64,000 nt of DNA from contig NC_134029.1 of assembly GCF_964204645.1 (NCBI RefSeq), forward strand, positions 529,501 through 593,500. Reading direction: 5' to 3'. A program made the position numbers and the translations under genes. Positions 1 through 13,700 of this stretch are shown one piece after another; the stretch's first letter is position 1, and each line of letters begins with the position of its first letter. The notes under the pieces were generated by a model. The model was given only the letters and a program-made list of their open reading frames with translations, did not search any database and was not told the origin of the DNA. The DNA is from Tubulanus polymorphus. Lineage: Eukaryota; Nemertea; Palaeonemertea; Tubulaniformes; Tubulanidae.

Positions 1-1775
1 TGTTGTGTACCCACTGTCAATCCGCGTTCACTGACAATAATCACAATGCAATCACTCCCGGTCATCAAAACTTACCAGTAATTACAACAATTAACAACAC
101 AAACCTATTACTGGCGATTAGTGGAGTACGTTGTCACAGTCACCAGTGCTTTTAGCTAGATTATGTTAACTCAGCCCGATTCCATCGGGACACTCAGATT
201 TAGCCAAACTACGACCTAGTAAAACAGTTGCATGACATACAGATAAACAAAGACCTCTATAGATCCAGAAATCCATCAGTTACAATACAATACAATACAA
301 TCTTTATTAGCATAGGATGATTTAGAAAAAAACTATGAATGATAAGTTTTTAGGTTTTAGCGAATTGCGTTGTCGTAAGTAAGGATCAGTCGATGCTTGT
401 GCTTGTGCCAGAAAATAATCTTGCAACACTAAACCACGGACTGTCCATGTCTCAACTAAGGAACTGCACCAACAAAGTTTAATGAAGTCCTACAAAGAGG
501 TCAATTAGTAAAGGTCATTAAGATATCAGGACACTAACGTTGGGAATATTTGTCAATCACAAAGTGTTGTGCACATCTTCATCAACAACACATTAGTGCA
601 AATCTATAACTGTTTATAAACACTTAAATTATTACGAGAGATTCTACATTCGCAGTGGGACTATCATTGGGTGTCGGGTACTACTAGTAGTCCATTACGC
701 CTACCTGGGTACGGCTGTTACTACTGAACTGGTTGGATAAATACGTTAATTACTATTTGACAGATGAAAAACCTGTTGACGCAGTAAACAAGTTGACTGT
801 GGTATAGCAGATGTATTGGTTCTAATGACCCTGAACTTGTCTCTTTTATCCACCATCGATCCAGAAGGATATCTAAACCTTCTGGGATTTGTAGCTGTAA
901 CTCGACTCTATACGGTTGCTGATGATATGCGACGAACTGATGTTACTCGTATCATCGCGATGACCGATGACGACACGTAACTTCAGGGAATGATTTCCGC
1001 GTTTTGGGATCATCGAGTACCATGTAATCTTATTGCCACAAGGATATCCGTGTTAAAGAAATACTGATCAACGTCACAGGTCGACTTTTTTCTAATTGTG
1101 GGATTTCATATCATCCTCATGAACTATGAATATGTATGACAAATGATCAGGGAAGTAATAGATCACTTATAGTTCACGTATAAAGTTCAACATGAATAAA
1201 ACCCATTTACGACTATTTAATACTAATTTATCACTTAGTCCTATATTAAAAGCCCCCCGAGGGTCGTCATGTTTTCAATTATATCGTCTAATATTTGATG
1301 TTTAACAATAAACGGTCACACAAAATACGGCGCTGTTTTATATGTTTTATAGAGGCGCCGCTAACCCGGTAAATAATGATTAATAGCAGATCATCGACCG
1401 ACTGATACAGTCCGGAATTAGGCCCAGTTCATCGGATAATCATATTAATCCTGGTTTTACTCTAATTGTCGTGGAGTCAGGTAGTCTTGGTAATAGTTAT
1501 TCGACCTCCATTAGTGAATAACTTTTCGAAACTCGATTTACCTAATGTTAGTTCAGGCACTTTTTGCTATTATGTCTACAGTTAGTATTGAATTATTGTT
1601 ACTACTGCTTTTAAGCGAATTCATCCTTTGGGGGTCGAACAAAAATGGTGTCCATTAACAGCAGCCATCTCTAGTGAATCAGTGATATAGAAAAAACAAA
1701 CATCATACTAAATCACAAACTACATACAATGACATGAGGGTGTATTCATTTCTGAGGGCTGAATAATCTTTCAAA
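1..1775. other. Upstream non-coding region of iGluR-1
   Basis: I see no convincing exon, RNA gene or repeat here. All frames are broken by frequent stops and the sequence is AT-rich. The last few hundred bases should hold the promoter and 5' UTR of iGluR-1, because the first coding exon opens at 1776, but I cannot point to a clear TATA box. Confidence 0.5.
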
Positions 1776-4700
1776 ATGGCGCCGGCTTCTGTGATATGTT
1801 TAATCGTTATGTTATTTCTTTGTTTTACTGGCAGTTTATCGGCTAATGACGCCATCGATGTGGGTAAGTTTTTTTCCCAGCAATGTTTTCAGGTTTCTTG
1901 ATGTGGCGATGAAGGGTTTGGAAAAACTATACGGGAACTCTTAAAACTTCATTCAGTTAATCTAACCACCAGTAAAGAGATACGCCTACTATTGCCTACT
2001 GGTCATCGATTTTTCATATAATTCAAGGAGAAACAAACTTAGCATATAAGGTTTATATCATCTCTACTGGTGAAGTCATAATACTTTGATAAACTTTGTG
2101 ACTGGTAAGAAATCTAACCCTATAAGTCGTCGACTTTTATGTGGATTTATAAGGCACCATTATTGATTGTAATTTGATTAGGTTTGGTTCAGAGAAGCGG
2201 AAGTGATGTCAAGTTCAGCGGTGATCTGATTGGTCAATTCCGATCATTAGTCGAAGAGGGACAAATTGAAAGTGAAAAGATACGTTTAACTCGCGTGGTA
2301 GTTCACATAGACTGGGGCCTCGAGCGACTCTTACAAGGTAAATAGGGCTTAACAAATTTTCTTCAAACCAAGAAAAGCTTGACGTGTCCAAAACATGATC
2401 ATGAACAATCCCATAATTGATGATATCTGAGTTGTTTATCTATCAAAAAATTTCGAGAAAATCTCGTTGAGAAAAACAGCAATGATTGCACCTTATGGTC
2501 TGTAGACTTAGAAAGACTCGCTATATTTAGCCAAAAAAGAACTATGGTGATCTCTACCTGCAAAACACACCTGATGAGATATCTATTATGGATGGAAAAG
2601 GTTTAGGTTTCCACACGATGAGTGTACGTATGTTTTGTAAGGTTTAGTTGTGACGATGATATCCTCTATTCACATGTAACGGGAGAAGGAAATATTGATT
2701 CTATACGTTTCATCACCGATGTAAACATCATCTCTCATAAATATAAAAGCTGAATTTATCAACCTGATTCAGACTCGATGCTGGCAGATATATCAATGAC
2801 CATTGTAACGAAACAGGGACCTCAAAAAACCCGTCATGATGATACATGATTCCCATCCACAGTAAACACACACACAGGACCAAACACAGTCATCAGTCTG
2901 TGTGCAATATTTATACAGAATGCTGTTAGATTTATCTGAAAGGTCCAATCATTATCAGACAAATACAAGTCCTGAAACACCTTCAGTCACTTGCAATATA
3001 AAATCACACCACAAAAAATGAAAAACGAGACCGAAATGTTTCCTATAGTTAACATTAGTTCAGTGAACATTTCGATTAGTACATCGTAACAGTGATATCT
3101 TTGAGGAAACATGTCACACTTTATTCTACAGGATCTTATATATTTTTACAAAACGGACTCAGATTGTTTCATCAATGTTTTAGGCTCCATCACCCTTTCC
3201 ATTACTTATTCATTATCACTAATATTTTCACGTTCCGACCATGTCCTGATAGTCATCTCCAGTCATACCATAAATATAAGCTCAACGAAACATCATGGAT
3301 TCTGTTTTCATTCTTAGTGCTCAGTAATATCGTTACAACACAGACTATCAGTGTTTCTATCAATGGTTTCTATCACGTTCTGGTTAAATATTATGTAGAT
3401 TTCATTTTCAGTTGTGGACGAAATGTTTGAACAAAACATTAGTTTAATCATAAGCGCAGAATCTGAGAAAAACTATCGCTACATCGCGCAAGAGTTACAG
3501 ATACCGTATTTAGTGTTAAGGGAACCAGTTACTGATGACGTCACTCCGTACATGTACACTATGTCTACTGTACATGCACATGTATTAGGAGAAGCCGCTG
3601 TTGATTTTATCCGCATGAGTAAATGGACAGAAATGACTGTTATCTATTCTGGAATAAAAGGTGATTTTACCAACGTTCCCTTTGACTAACTGGGAACTGT
3701 ATTTTAGACTCAGAGATGGTGATTTCTTCTTTAAAGGTCTGCAGATATTCGGTATATTGAGGACACATCTATTCGACTTGGACACCGAATACACGGAATA
3801 TGAATGGTTGATGAATTGGTCTTTGTTTAGAGATCGGTTACTGAAATTTCGGCGACAAAACCGTAGATTATTTGTCGTTATTTGCGAAAACGACAACTTA
3901 GAAATAATTCTAAAACAGGTAATAAATAACAGAACTCATCTGAGCAGAAGTGAAAGAAAATCCATGACTATAGGCTGCAGGAACGGCCCTGGGGCCAGGT
4001 GTTTAAAAGACTCAGACACGTGGCTATAAAAATTGAATTATAACCATTGTATTTAGCCGATTGATAACTTGAAACAATTTTGGAGCAAATGCCTCCTGAA
4101 CCAAAATATGTTGTACACGAAAAAACGTAAAATGATTTAAAACCGAATAAACGATTCTTATGATGATTAAGAAAAATTACCGGTTCAAACATTTGACATG
4201 ATATAGAATATTCGAGAATCTGCTATAGTAAAACTTTTGTAATTACTATCAAAACTTTATTTTTTTAGGCGTTAGAAGTGAGTCTTCTCGGGCATGGTTA
4301 TATTTGGCTTTTCATTTCCGAGGTAAGCGTATATGATAACATCGTCAGTAGAAATAACTCCAGTCTGTTGTTTTGACAAAGCTTCGGAATCCATAAAAAT
4401 GTCAGCGTTTTAAACTAATATTGTTCTTTCGATATCGAAGTAGCAATTCGTATTGCCGTCTAAAAGAACTATTAAAATGTCGTGAAGTGTTTGAGTGATA
4501 TTACGAAAGAACGGATTTCCATTAATCTCTGAGAGTCACTTGACGTGCGTAATGTTACTATTTCACTGAGCGTGAAGTAGTTCTTATGTTGAATGGTAAA
4601 AAAACTGAAAGCACTGTAAAAAGTACTGTTGACCTTGCTTGTGTGCGATTATGAAATCTAGAAAATACCAACGCAGAGAATTCCTTGAAATTCCTATACA

Positions 4701-7700
4701 TATACAGACCCCTCAACATATATAGATGTAATTCCTTCCAGACTGGTTTTCATTATTCTGATTGATTATAGCAACACGATATGCTTAGCTCTTATCCTGA
4801 ATTATAACCCAGGCATAAATCTAAGTTCCCTCCAGACCGAACAGATTTTTCGGATGGATCGTAAAAAATAACAAGAAGCTAAGGTTTTATCGTAGGTCTG
4901 AAACCAGTCTGTATTTTAAGCTAATAATTCGAGGCAGGTTTTAATGATAGAAATTCAAATCGTCCAAGTTCATCATATTGTTAAAATATACCGAACCAGA
5001 TGTTTTCAAGCTCTAACTGTCGACCTATTAGACTTCTAATTTTATATGAAGTAATTAATGCAGGTCTCAATTCGTTGACAACGGCCGGTTGACTCAGTAT
5101 ATAAGAATATATAAGTTGTTTTTGAACACGACTATCATATAACACTAAGAGAAGTTATCGGTTAACAATATCACGAAGGACACAGATTGTTTGCACCCAA
5201 TGAGTTGCAACACTTAATCAACCCTTTAGAAAATATCAATTTCAGGGACCAGGCTGTGGGTTTGTTTAATTTCAGGACCAGGCTGTGGGTATGTCTAATT
5301 TCAGGACCAGGCTGTGGGTATGTTAAATTTCAGGACCAGGCTGTGGGTATGTCTAATTACAGGACCAGGCTGTGGGTATGTTTAATTTCAGGATCAGGCT
5401 GTGGGTATGTCTAATTTCAGGACCAGGCTGTAGGTATGTTTAATTACAGGATCCGGCCGTTAGTAGGTTCGACTTCTCCGAATGGTTAGACACCGAAACA
5501 GAGTTTCTACTATTGACAACTAGTTCTTCCACTGACGATCGGATACCGCCTGATACCGAGAATCAAATCTATCGAGATACTCTGATACTTATCAATGATA
5601 CGATCAGTAATGCGCCGACCGACAGGTGTCGCCACAAGAAATGTAACCAACTGGGCAAGAGAATTCTACATTACATGAAGGCAAGGTTTCGCGCGTCTTA
5701 GAGTTGATCAGAATGAAAAAAAAACATAGTGAAACTGAAAACCGAAAACTGATATAGAAAATTCTCTTTTTGCAGACGTTGAAAAATTCTCCGTCGAAAT
5801 CTGCATCATCTACAAAATTGGTGACGTTCGACACTAGACACAGGCGTGATGACGTCACTCTTCACTTTATTGTTCTAACTAAAGAAGCATACAAAAAGGT
5901 AAACGAAATTGAAATCAAAAGTAAAATCAAAAGGAATATTTTAAATGGGGTTAACAGAGAGGGGATATGTTTAGGGGATAGAGTTTATTTATCATGAATG
6001 AATTAATTTAGGCTAGTTGCACAAAGTATGGTTTAGAAGACAAATTTAAGACCATCTTTGTTCTATATATATTTGTTCTAAAAGAACATTCTCAAAATGT
6101 TAGACCACGTTTAGACTATAATTCACGACTGTACAACTAGGGCCTGCAGGATTAAAGAATTCAGCCCCCAAAAAATTGAACCCGGTTTCGATTCCAATAA
6201 AGTAGTTGATCATTTTTCAGATAGGAATCTGGCGTCAGAACGGAGGGAAGTCAATGAATGAAAGACTCGAGTTACACTCGACATCGCTATTCGGTAAAAG
6301 TCATTTACTTGGAAGTAAGAAAAATCCTCTACGCGGACGAAAACTGAAAATTGTTACTTTACTGGTAAGAGTTACTTCAACATCTTTGACCATGATTGCA
6401 TTCATGAAAACATTTAATCATAATTTACTTAATGCATCTGATTGTAGGAATTCATGTAAACATGTATGAAATAAAACATAGAATCTTTTTAATTGTTTGT
6501 CTAATCGTTTTTGCTTTTTATTAGGAATCACCTTTTGTGATGTTAAAGAAAGGACATGAATTTATGTCTGGTAATGATAAATATGAAGGATATCTGATCG
6601 ATTTGATTCATCGTATCTCCGAGAATGTCGGATTTAAATACGAACTTTACGAAGTGGAGGACGGAAATTTCGGTTCTGTCGATAAAAACGGTACCTGGAA
6701 CGGATTAATGGCGGATGTTATCAAGAAGGTAAGCGAAATACCCGGAAAATGGGGATGTAATTTTGGGAATTATGTAGAGAAAATATTGTGAGAGAACGAT
6801 GGAATACTGTTGATCAACAAGCTGTCCTGGTCACCGCAGCTAAGTGGTCACCACAATGATCAGACAAACTTGCGAACTCGACAGGTCACTACTATGGTCT
6901 AGTGGTGAGCACGCTCAGCTGACATGCTGGAGGTAGCTGGTTCGAGTCCTGCTAGGGCGAACTCTTTTATCAGATCGGAGAATCCGTTTGCCTCCAATCG
7001 TACCCTTTTTTTGTTCACGTGACTTTTTGGAGTCTTCGAAACCTCCTTTCTGTCGAGGTGGTGTGATTCGGATTTTGTGTGGAGCCAACCGGAGATTTCG
7101 GACGGAGACTTCGGAGGTCATAATAGAGTACGCCCCTAGGGTTTCCGGCGATGTAGGTTTAGGTTTAGGAATAGAGATTACTGAGGGTCAGGGTTATGCA
7201 CAGAGGCTTAGGTGAATGTATTACCCAATTAGAGAATGCTTTCACTATCGAAATTTTAGTTTTTGAACAACAATTTTTCTTTTCATTATATTTGCAGAAA
7301 GCTCACATGGCATTAGCCTCTATAACCATCACTCGAGCTCGCGAACAAGCAGTAGACTTCACTAAACCGTTCAAAAGTGTCGACATCAATGTATTAATTC
7401 GTCGTCCCAGACACGAGAGTTCATTCCTACAGTTCCTCGAACCGTTTACTCCGGCAGTTTGGATCCTATTTCTGTGCGCCCTCTCCGGGGCTGCGCTCGT
7501 TCAATTCGCTATCGAGAAATTCACTGTCGATGCCGCACGGCAGGGGGAGCCACCAGTTAGTTTAAAGGATAGTCTATGGATGTATTATGCTAGTATCGTA
7601 AGTCAAGATTCGGGTAAATACCCGCAGGCAAACTCATCACGATCGATGACTTGTACCTGGTGGTTTTTTGGTTTGATGATTATTTCCGCTTACACGGCTA

Positions 7701-10700
7701 ACCTCGTATCGTTCCTAACCGTATCCAAGGCTAAACTAGCCATCGATGACGTCATAGATTTAGCTTCCCAAACCGATATCAAATACGGAAGTGTCCAGAA
7801 CAGTCGCACGGCGGATTTCTTTAGGTTGTCTCCGGATCCTGTATTCCGGGAAATGTGGAAAAGCATGAAAGATAACATGGTTAAAGGTACAAAGGCTGGT
7901 GTAGCGAAAGTGAAGTCACCTAAAGAGAAATACGCCTTTATTTGGGATTCCCAGGTAAAACAAAGCAATCTCTCCTTTCAATGATTTCTAAATAAATCCC
8001 CGTTTCTTCTATGAAAATAAACAAAAGTTCCCAATCGATAACAAAGAAGCTACAATGTAACTCATAACACGTGATGTTTTATTACGAGAAAATGACTAGG
8101 GAGATAACAGTTGAGCAACAGAAGACTCGTGAGGAAACATTCATTGTGAATATTATTGAAAACATAATCTGAATGTACATGTACATGTAATTTACTCGCA
8201 TTTTACAGATTAGACATTTCTAAAACTGAGTAAATTATGTTAGGTTTCTGAGAATTGATTTTCACTTCGCAGTCAACGATGATTTCATCCCTAACAAATG
8301 AAATGTTGAATATATCTCACTTACGAGAGATTTATCAATATCAAAACATACAGGCATCAGTTGCATACTATTCAACACGAATACCTTATTATGAAACAGT
8401 GGTGGATTTAGGGAAGGGGGGTCAGTAGCACCGGGGCACGTGCTGTCCCCTTCTGGATTCGTTATTGATTATTGCCCCAAGATTCCGGTCATATACAGGA
8501 AACTGTGTTCATCTTATTCTACAGGTAAATCTGTATTCAGCGACTCAGAATTGTGAAATGATGGTTGTTGGTCATCCTCTAGACGAGAAAAGATACGGGA
8601 TTCCTGTACCAATTGATGCTGAATACAGGGATGTTTTAACTTTAGCGATACTCGACTTACAATATAAGGGTTTCATCATGGAAACTGAACGCAAGTAAGT
8701 TATACTAAATTCTTTACCGAGTTTGTAGAGTTTGTTCACTGGATCTGTGGAAGATAGGATCACCCTAATTACATACAACAAAACAAACGCTTACACAATA
8801 TACATATTAAACTACAAGTAAACATTGTATTTCATTTGGTAAATATAAATTTAGTAACTTAGTATAAAGTAACCACATTAAACCACTCACTAACAGTAAA
8901 CATACAACAATTCGTGAGGATCAATCTTTACAATAAATGTACTACACACAAAATGTCTATAGTTGCCATGGTTTATTTGTAACTGATACAATTGAAGTTT
9001 ATTTCACTGAATTTCTACAGCGGATTTTCATACAGAAAAATTCACGAATTTCTCGTCCCAGTAAAAGATATATGTAGAAATTAACCGTATAATTAGAAAC
9101 TTGAAACTGATAGAATATTTCAAAGAGAAATTCCCTCAGCTCAATTGAGACTGGTAAAAATACAGTAATTGCGGAAGGAAGTGTAAATGTCGCAAATGCG
9201 AGTGAAACTGTTACGAGCATTATTGTCGTACGTTTTGTTTTTGTAGTTTTCTGATCGGACGAAACTATTTTTGAACCTCTGAATAATTGAATTATTATTA
9301 TAGAATTTGATGTAATAACCAACGATAATGGTAGAAAATATACGTGTACAACATATGTCATGAAAAATATGAATTGTTGAAATATCTCATAGTAACATCC
9401 GATACTATTAGAAAACTTCATAATCACTGCTGCATAAACACCAATTACAAATGCATTTATTACAAAAATAATCCCGATTGTGCAGCGGGCGAATTTCGGT
9501 GTACATATCAAACGAGATGTGAACGGGAAGAGCACAACTGCCGCACGTTCTAGAGATATCGCCACGATTAACCAAGCACTACTAGCACCCATAAAACCCA
9601 TCACAAATTCATAGATTTGACAATTGATCAGTGAATTCATGATGAATATAGGACCAGCGTTTAAATGCAAGAGAATAAACTGTAAAACAGGCATCAGTGT
9701 ATGACTGATACAGAACGCAAAGTCACTGAGAGATAAAACGATCAGATAGTTAGCGTAAGATAAACTGCGGAATCTACGACTTATCATTATCAGGAAAGTA
9801 GCTGAATTGCCAAATGCTCCTAACACGAACAAGATAAGCAGAATGACCATAGATACAGAACGGTAGATTCCAGACCTGTTCTCCACAGACATGAGTAATG
9901 AGTGACTGTTGTACGCGGGACCGATCTGCATCTGAGTAGAATTCATGATCATATGAAAAAATCTGTCTCCTGTTTGGAATTAAATGTGAAAAGAAATCCA
10001 AACATATAATAATCAAGTCATATTCATGGCAGCAGCTAATCGACATTTACTGGAGACGAAATTATTTACAACTTACAACAAGATTTACTCAGATTTGTTA
10101 GATGTTTATTGTGTAAAAATAAATATGTGTCTGAATCATATCTGCAAAGAAATAACTTTGAATTGTAAAATATCGACTGAGTTTGCTGTAAAATCGCGTT
10201 CGTGCAAAGCCGGTATTATCAGAATGTTACAGGTGTTACAGACGCGACAATTTAATCACATAATGATCGCATTTACTCGAAAACTGTCTAATGAATGGTA
10301 TGATTTATTAACAAGTAATTAATTTCCTGGGCCCAGTCTCTCTTACAGAAATCCAATATCTATCTATCTAGATTTTTGGGCCTTGGTTTCCTGAAGTTTC
10401 ATAAGTATTTTATCATATCTCGACAAACTCTCTTAAACACAGCTCCTAAACCTCTCGTTAAACATTACAAATAGCCATCCGATATTCTTTATTTTCTGTA
10501 TTTTCTGTATTTCGGTTTCGACTCATCATTAGTCACTGATACTCGATGATTATTTCATTGAATTTCTACAACAGATTTTCATGCAGAAATATTCACGTAT
10601 TTCTCGTCCCAGTAAAAGATAAATGTAAAAATTAATCACATAATTACTTATTTGCAATTGATAGAATATTTTATAGAGAAATTCCCTCAGCTCAATTGAC

Positions 10701-13700
10701 ATTGGAAGGAATACAGCTAGAGATGAAGGAAGCGTAAATGTCGCAAATGCGAGTGAAACTGTAACAAGCATTATCGTTGTACGTTTTGCTTTTGTAGTTT
10801 TCTTATCGGACGAAACTATTTTTGAACCTCTGAATAACTGAATTATTATTACAGAATTTGACGTTAGAATAAAAGATAAAGGTAGAAAATAACCGTAGAC
10901 AACAACAAAGTTGAAAAACTTAATTTGTTGAAATATTTCATAATAACAGCCAAAATACTGGTCAGAAAAATGAATCATAACAAACGAGGGAACACCTAAA
11001 ATCGAAGCGTGAGTTACGAATATAAACATAATTGTAAATCGGGCGAATCTCGGTGTACATATCAAACGAGATTTGAGAGGGAAGAGAACAACTGCCGCTC
11101 GTTCTAGAGATATCGCTACTAAAAACCAGACGCTGCTCGCGCCCATAGAATTCATAAGAGCTTCATAAATTCGACAAGTGATCAGTGAATTCATCAGGTA
11201 TATTGGATTGATGTTTGCGTACAAGAGAACAAACTGTAAAACAGGCATCAGTGTAAAAGTGATACAAACTAGAAAATCACTGACTGACAAAGCGATCAGA
11301 TAGTTAGCGTAAGATAAACTGCGGAATCTACGACTTATCATTATCAGGAAAGTAGCTGAATTTCCGAAGGCTCCTAACAGGAACAAAATGATCAGAATGA
11401 CCATAGATACAGAACGGTAGATTCCAGACTTGTTCTCCACCGACATGAGAATGATATACACGTACGATCGACCAACAGCCAGCGTCTCGGTTGTAGAATT
11501 CATGATTGAATCAATATTCTGTGTGTTTGTACTGACTCACAACACGCATATTGGAAAGTTATTCTGTAGTTCATGAAATCCGCACATATATTGATGAAGT
11601 CTCATTTGTGAAAGCTGGTTTTTAACCATTGTTAGAAATGACATCTTTTGTTGACCACGAATGGAAAAATCGATTCTCAGATTCAACACAATAAACTCAG
11701 ATTTGTGAATGCAGCTGCTGACGAAATTAAATCATCTTTTTTCAGATAACGTCCTTTTAATAAACATGATCCAATAGAAATAAGTGCTTTAACTGTAGCC
11801 ATTGGTCACCCAGAAATTCTTTGTTCGCACCAGTTTCACAAAAATGCGTTGAAATTTTGTCAGCATTGATTATATAGACGAATTCGGTCACGGTTCCATG
11901 AAATTTCATTACTATTATTCAACATTCCAATTTAGATTATAGTTGACGTTTGTTTCACGGAATTTCTACAACAGATTTTCGTACAGAAATATTCACGAAT
12001 TTCTCGTCCCAGTAAAAGGTATATGTAGAAATTGACGATATGATTACTTAATTCAAATTGAGTGAAAATTTCTATGAGAAATTCTTTCTGCCATGAGGAG
12101 CTTGGTAATAATACAGTTATAGTAGTTGGAAGTGTAAACATTGCAAATGCGAGTGAAACTGTTACGAGCATTATTGTCGTACGTTTTGATTTCGTAGTTT
12201 TCTGATCGGACGAAACTATTTTTGAACCTCTGAATAACTGAATTACTATAACAGAATTTGATAGAATTATGAAAGTTAAAGGTAGAATAAAAACGTATAT
12301 GACATACGTCATAAATAGTATGAACTGATCAAAAATATTGTAGTAACATCCGAAATCATCAGAAAATATCATTATTACTATATGGATGATACCGATAACA
12401 AGAAAATTAATTGTAGAAATTATCACAATAACACATCGAGCGAATGTCGGTGTACATATCAAACGTGATTTGAACGGGAAGAGAACAACTGCCGCACGTT
12501 CTAGAGATATCGCTACTATTAACCACGAACTATTGGCACCAGCAAATGATGTCAGAGATTCGTAAATTCGACAACTGATCAGTGAATTAATCATCAAAAT
12601 ACGACCGGTGTTTAGATGCAAGAGAACAAACTGTAAAACAGGCATTAAACTAAAACTTGTGCAAAACGTCAAATCACTGACTGACAAAACGATCAGATAG
12701 TTAGCGTAAGATAAACTGCGGAATCTACGACTTATCATTATCAGGAAAGATGCCGTATTTCCGAAGGCTCCTAAAAGAAATAAGATAATCAGAATGACCA
12801 TGGATACAGTACGGTAGATTCCAGACTTGCTTTCCAATGACATGAGAACGATGTAACTTTTGTAAGGTCGACCAACAATCGGCATCTGAGTGGAATTCAT
12901 GATTGATTCAGAGTCTAGTGTTCTCACTGACTCTCTCCTCACATATTGGAAAATAATTTGATGCGAAACTAATTCACATCGAATATTCATAAAGTCATAT
13001 TCAGCATTTGTTAGAGATAAAATAAGTTTATTCACCATGAAATTGAAAATCAATTCTCAGTAACTCAACATAATTTCTTCCGATTTGTAAAATGCTTACC
13101 TTGAAAAAACAATTCTAAAGTAAGGGAAATCCGCATTGATATCTATGAATTATTTTTTTTCTTTAAACAGCTCGTTCGTGATGAAATCTATCGCAAACCA
13201 AGAAATGAAAATCAATTCTCAGAAAAACGTACACAATGAATGCAGCTTGTAAATTAAATCATTATCTTCAGATAACGACATCATGAATATTTCATAAACA
13301 GAATCCTATGGTAATCAGTGCTTGAACAGAAGCCACAGGTCACCCAGAAATCTTTGTTAGCGACCTGTGCACGTAAACAGTGATGCATTTAATGTTCAGG
13401 ACAATTGTATCAAACAAATGATGGATGACTATCAAGAATTAGATTTCGTTATAGTATCTGTTAATTCACCAAAAATGTGAGAAAAAAGTCAGTGCAGAAA
13501 ATATGACACGATCATCCTGTACAAATCGATATTGAATACAGGGAAGTTAACTTAAGCGATAGATAGTTCAATCACTGGATCACCTCGTAATCATGACTAC
13601 AAACTTGTCGCACCATCGAGTATCATCAACATTTGCTAATTGAGCTCGTTATGGCCACTGGTCACTCATGACCTTAAGTAACTTAGTGTAGTTACTACAT

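Noticed and set aside
3661-4029. 122-residue ORF as a gene of its own
   Set aside because: Only 3737-3918 of it is coding, as exon 4 of iGluR-1; its start lies in the 76 bp intron before it.
11932-13053. 373-residue version of GPCR-c
   Set aside because: The extra 51 N-terminal residues have no counterpart in the paralogues; the family start is at 12900.
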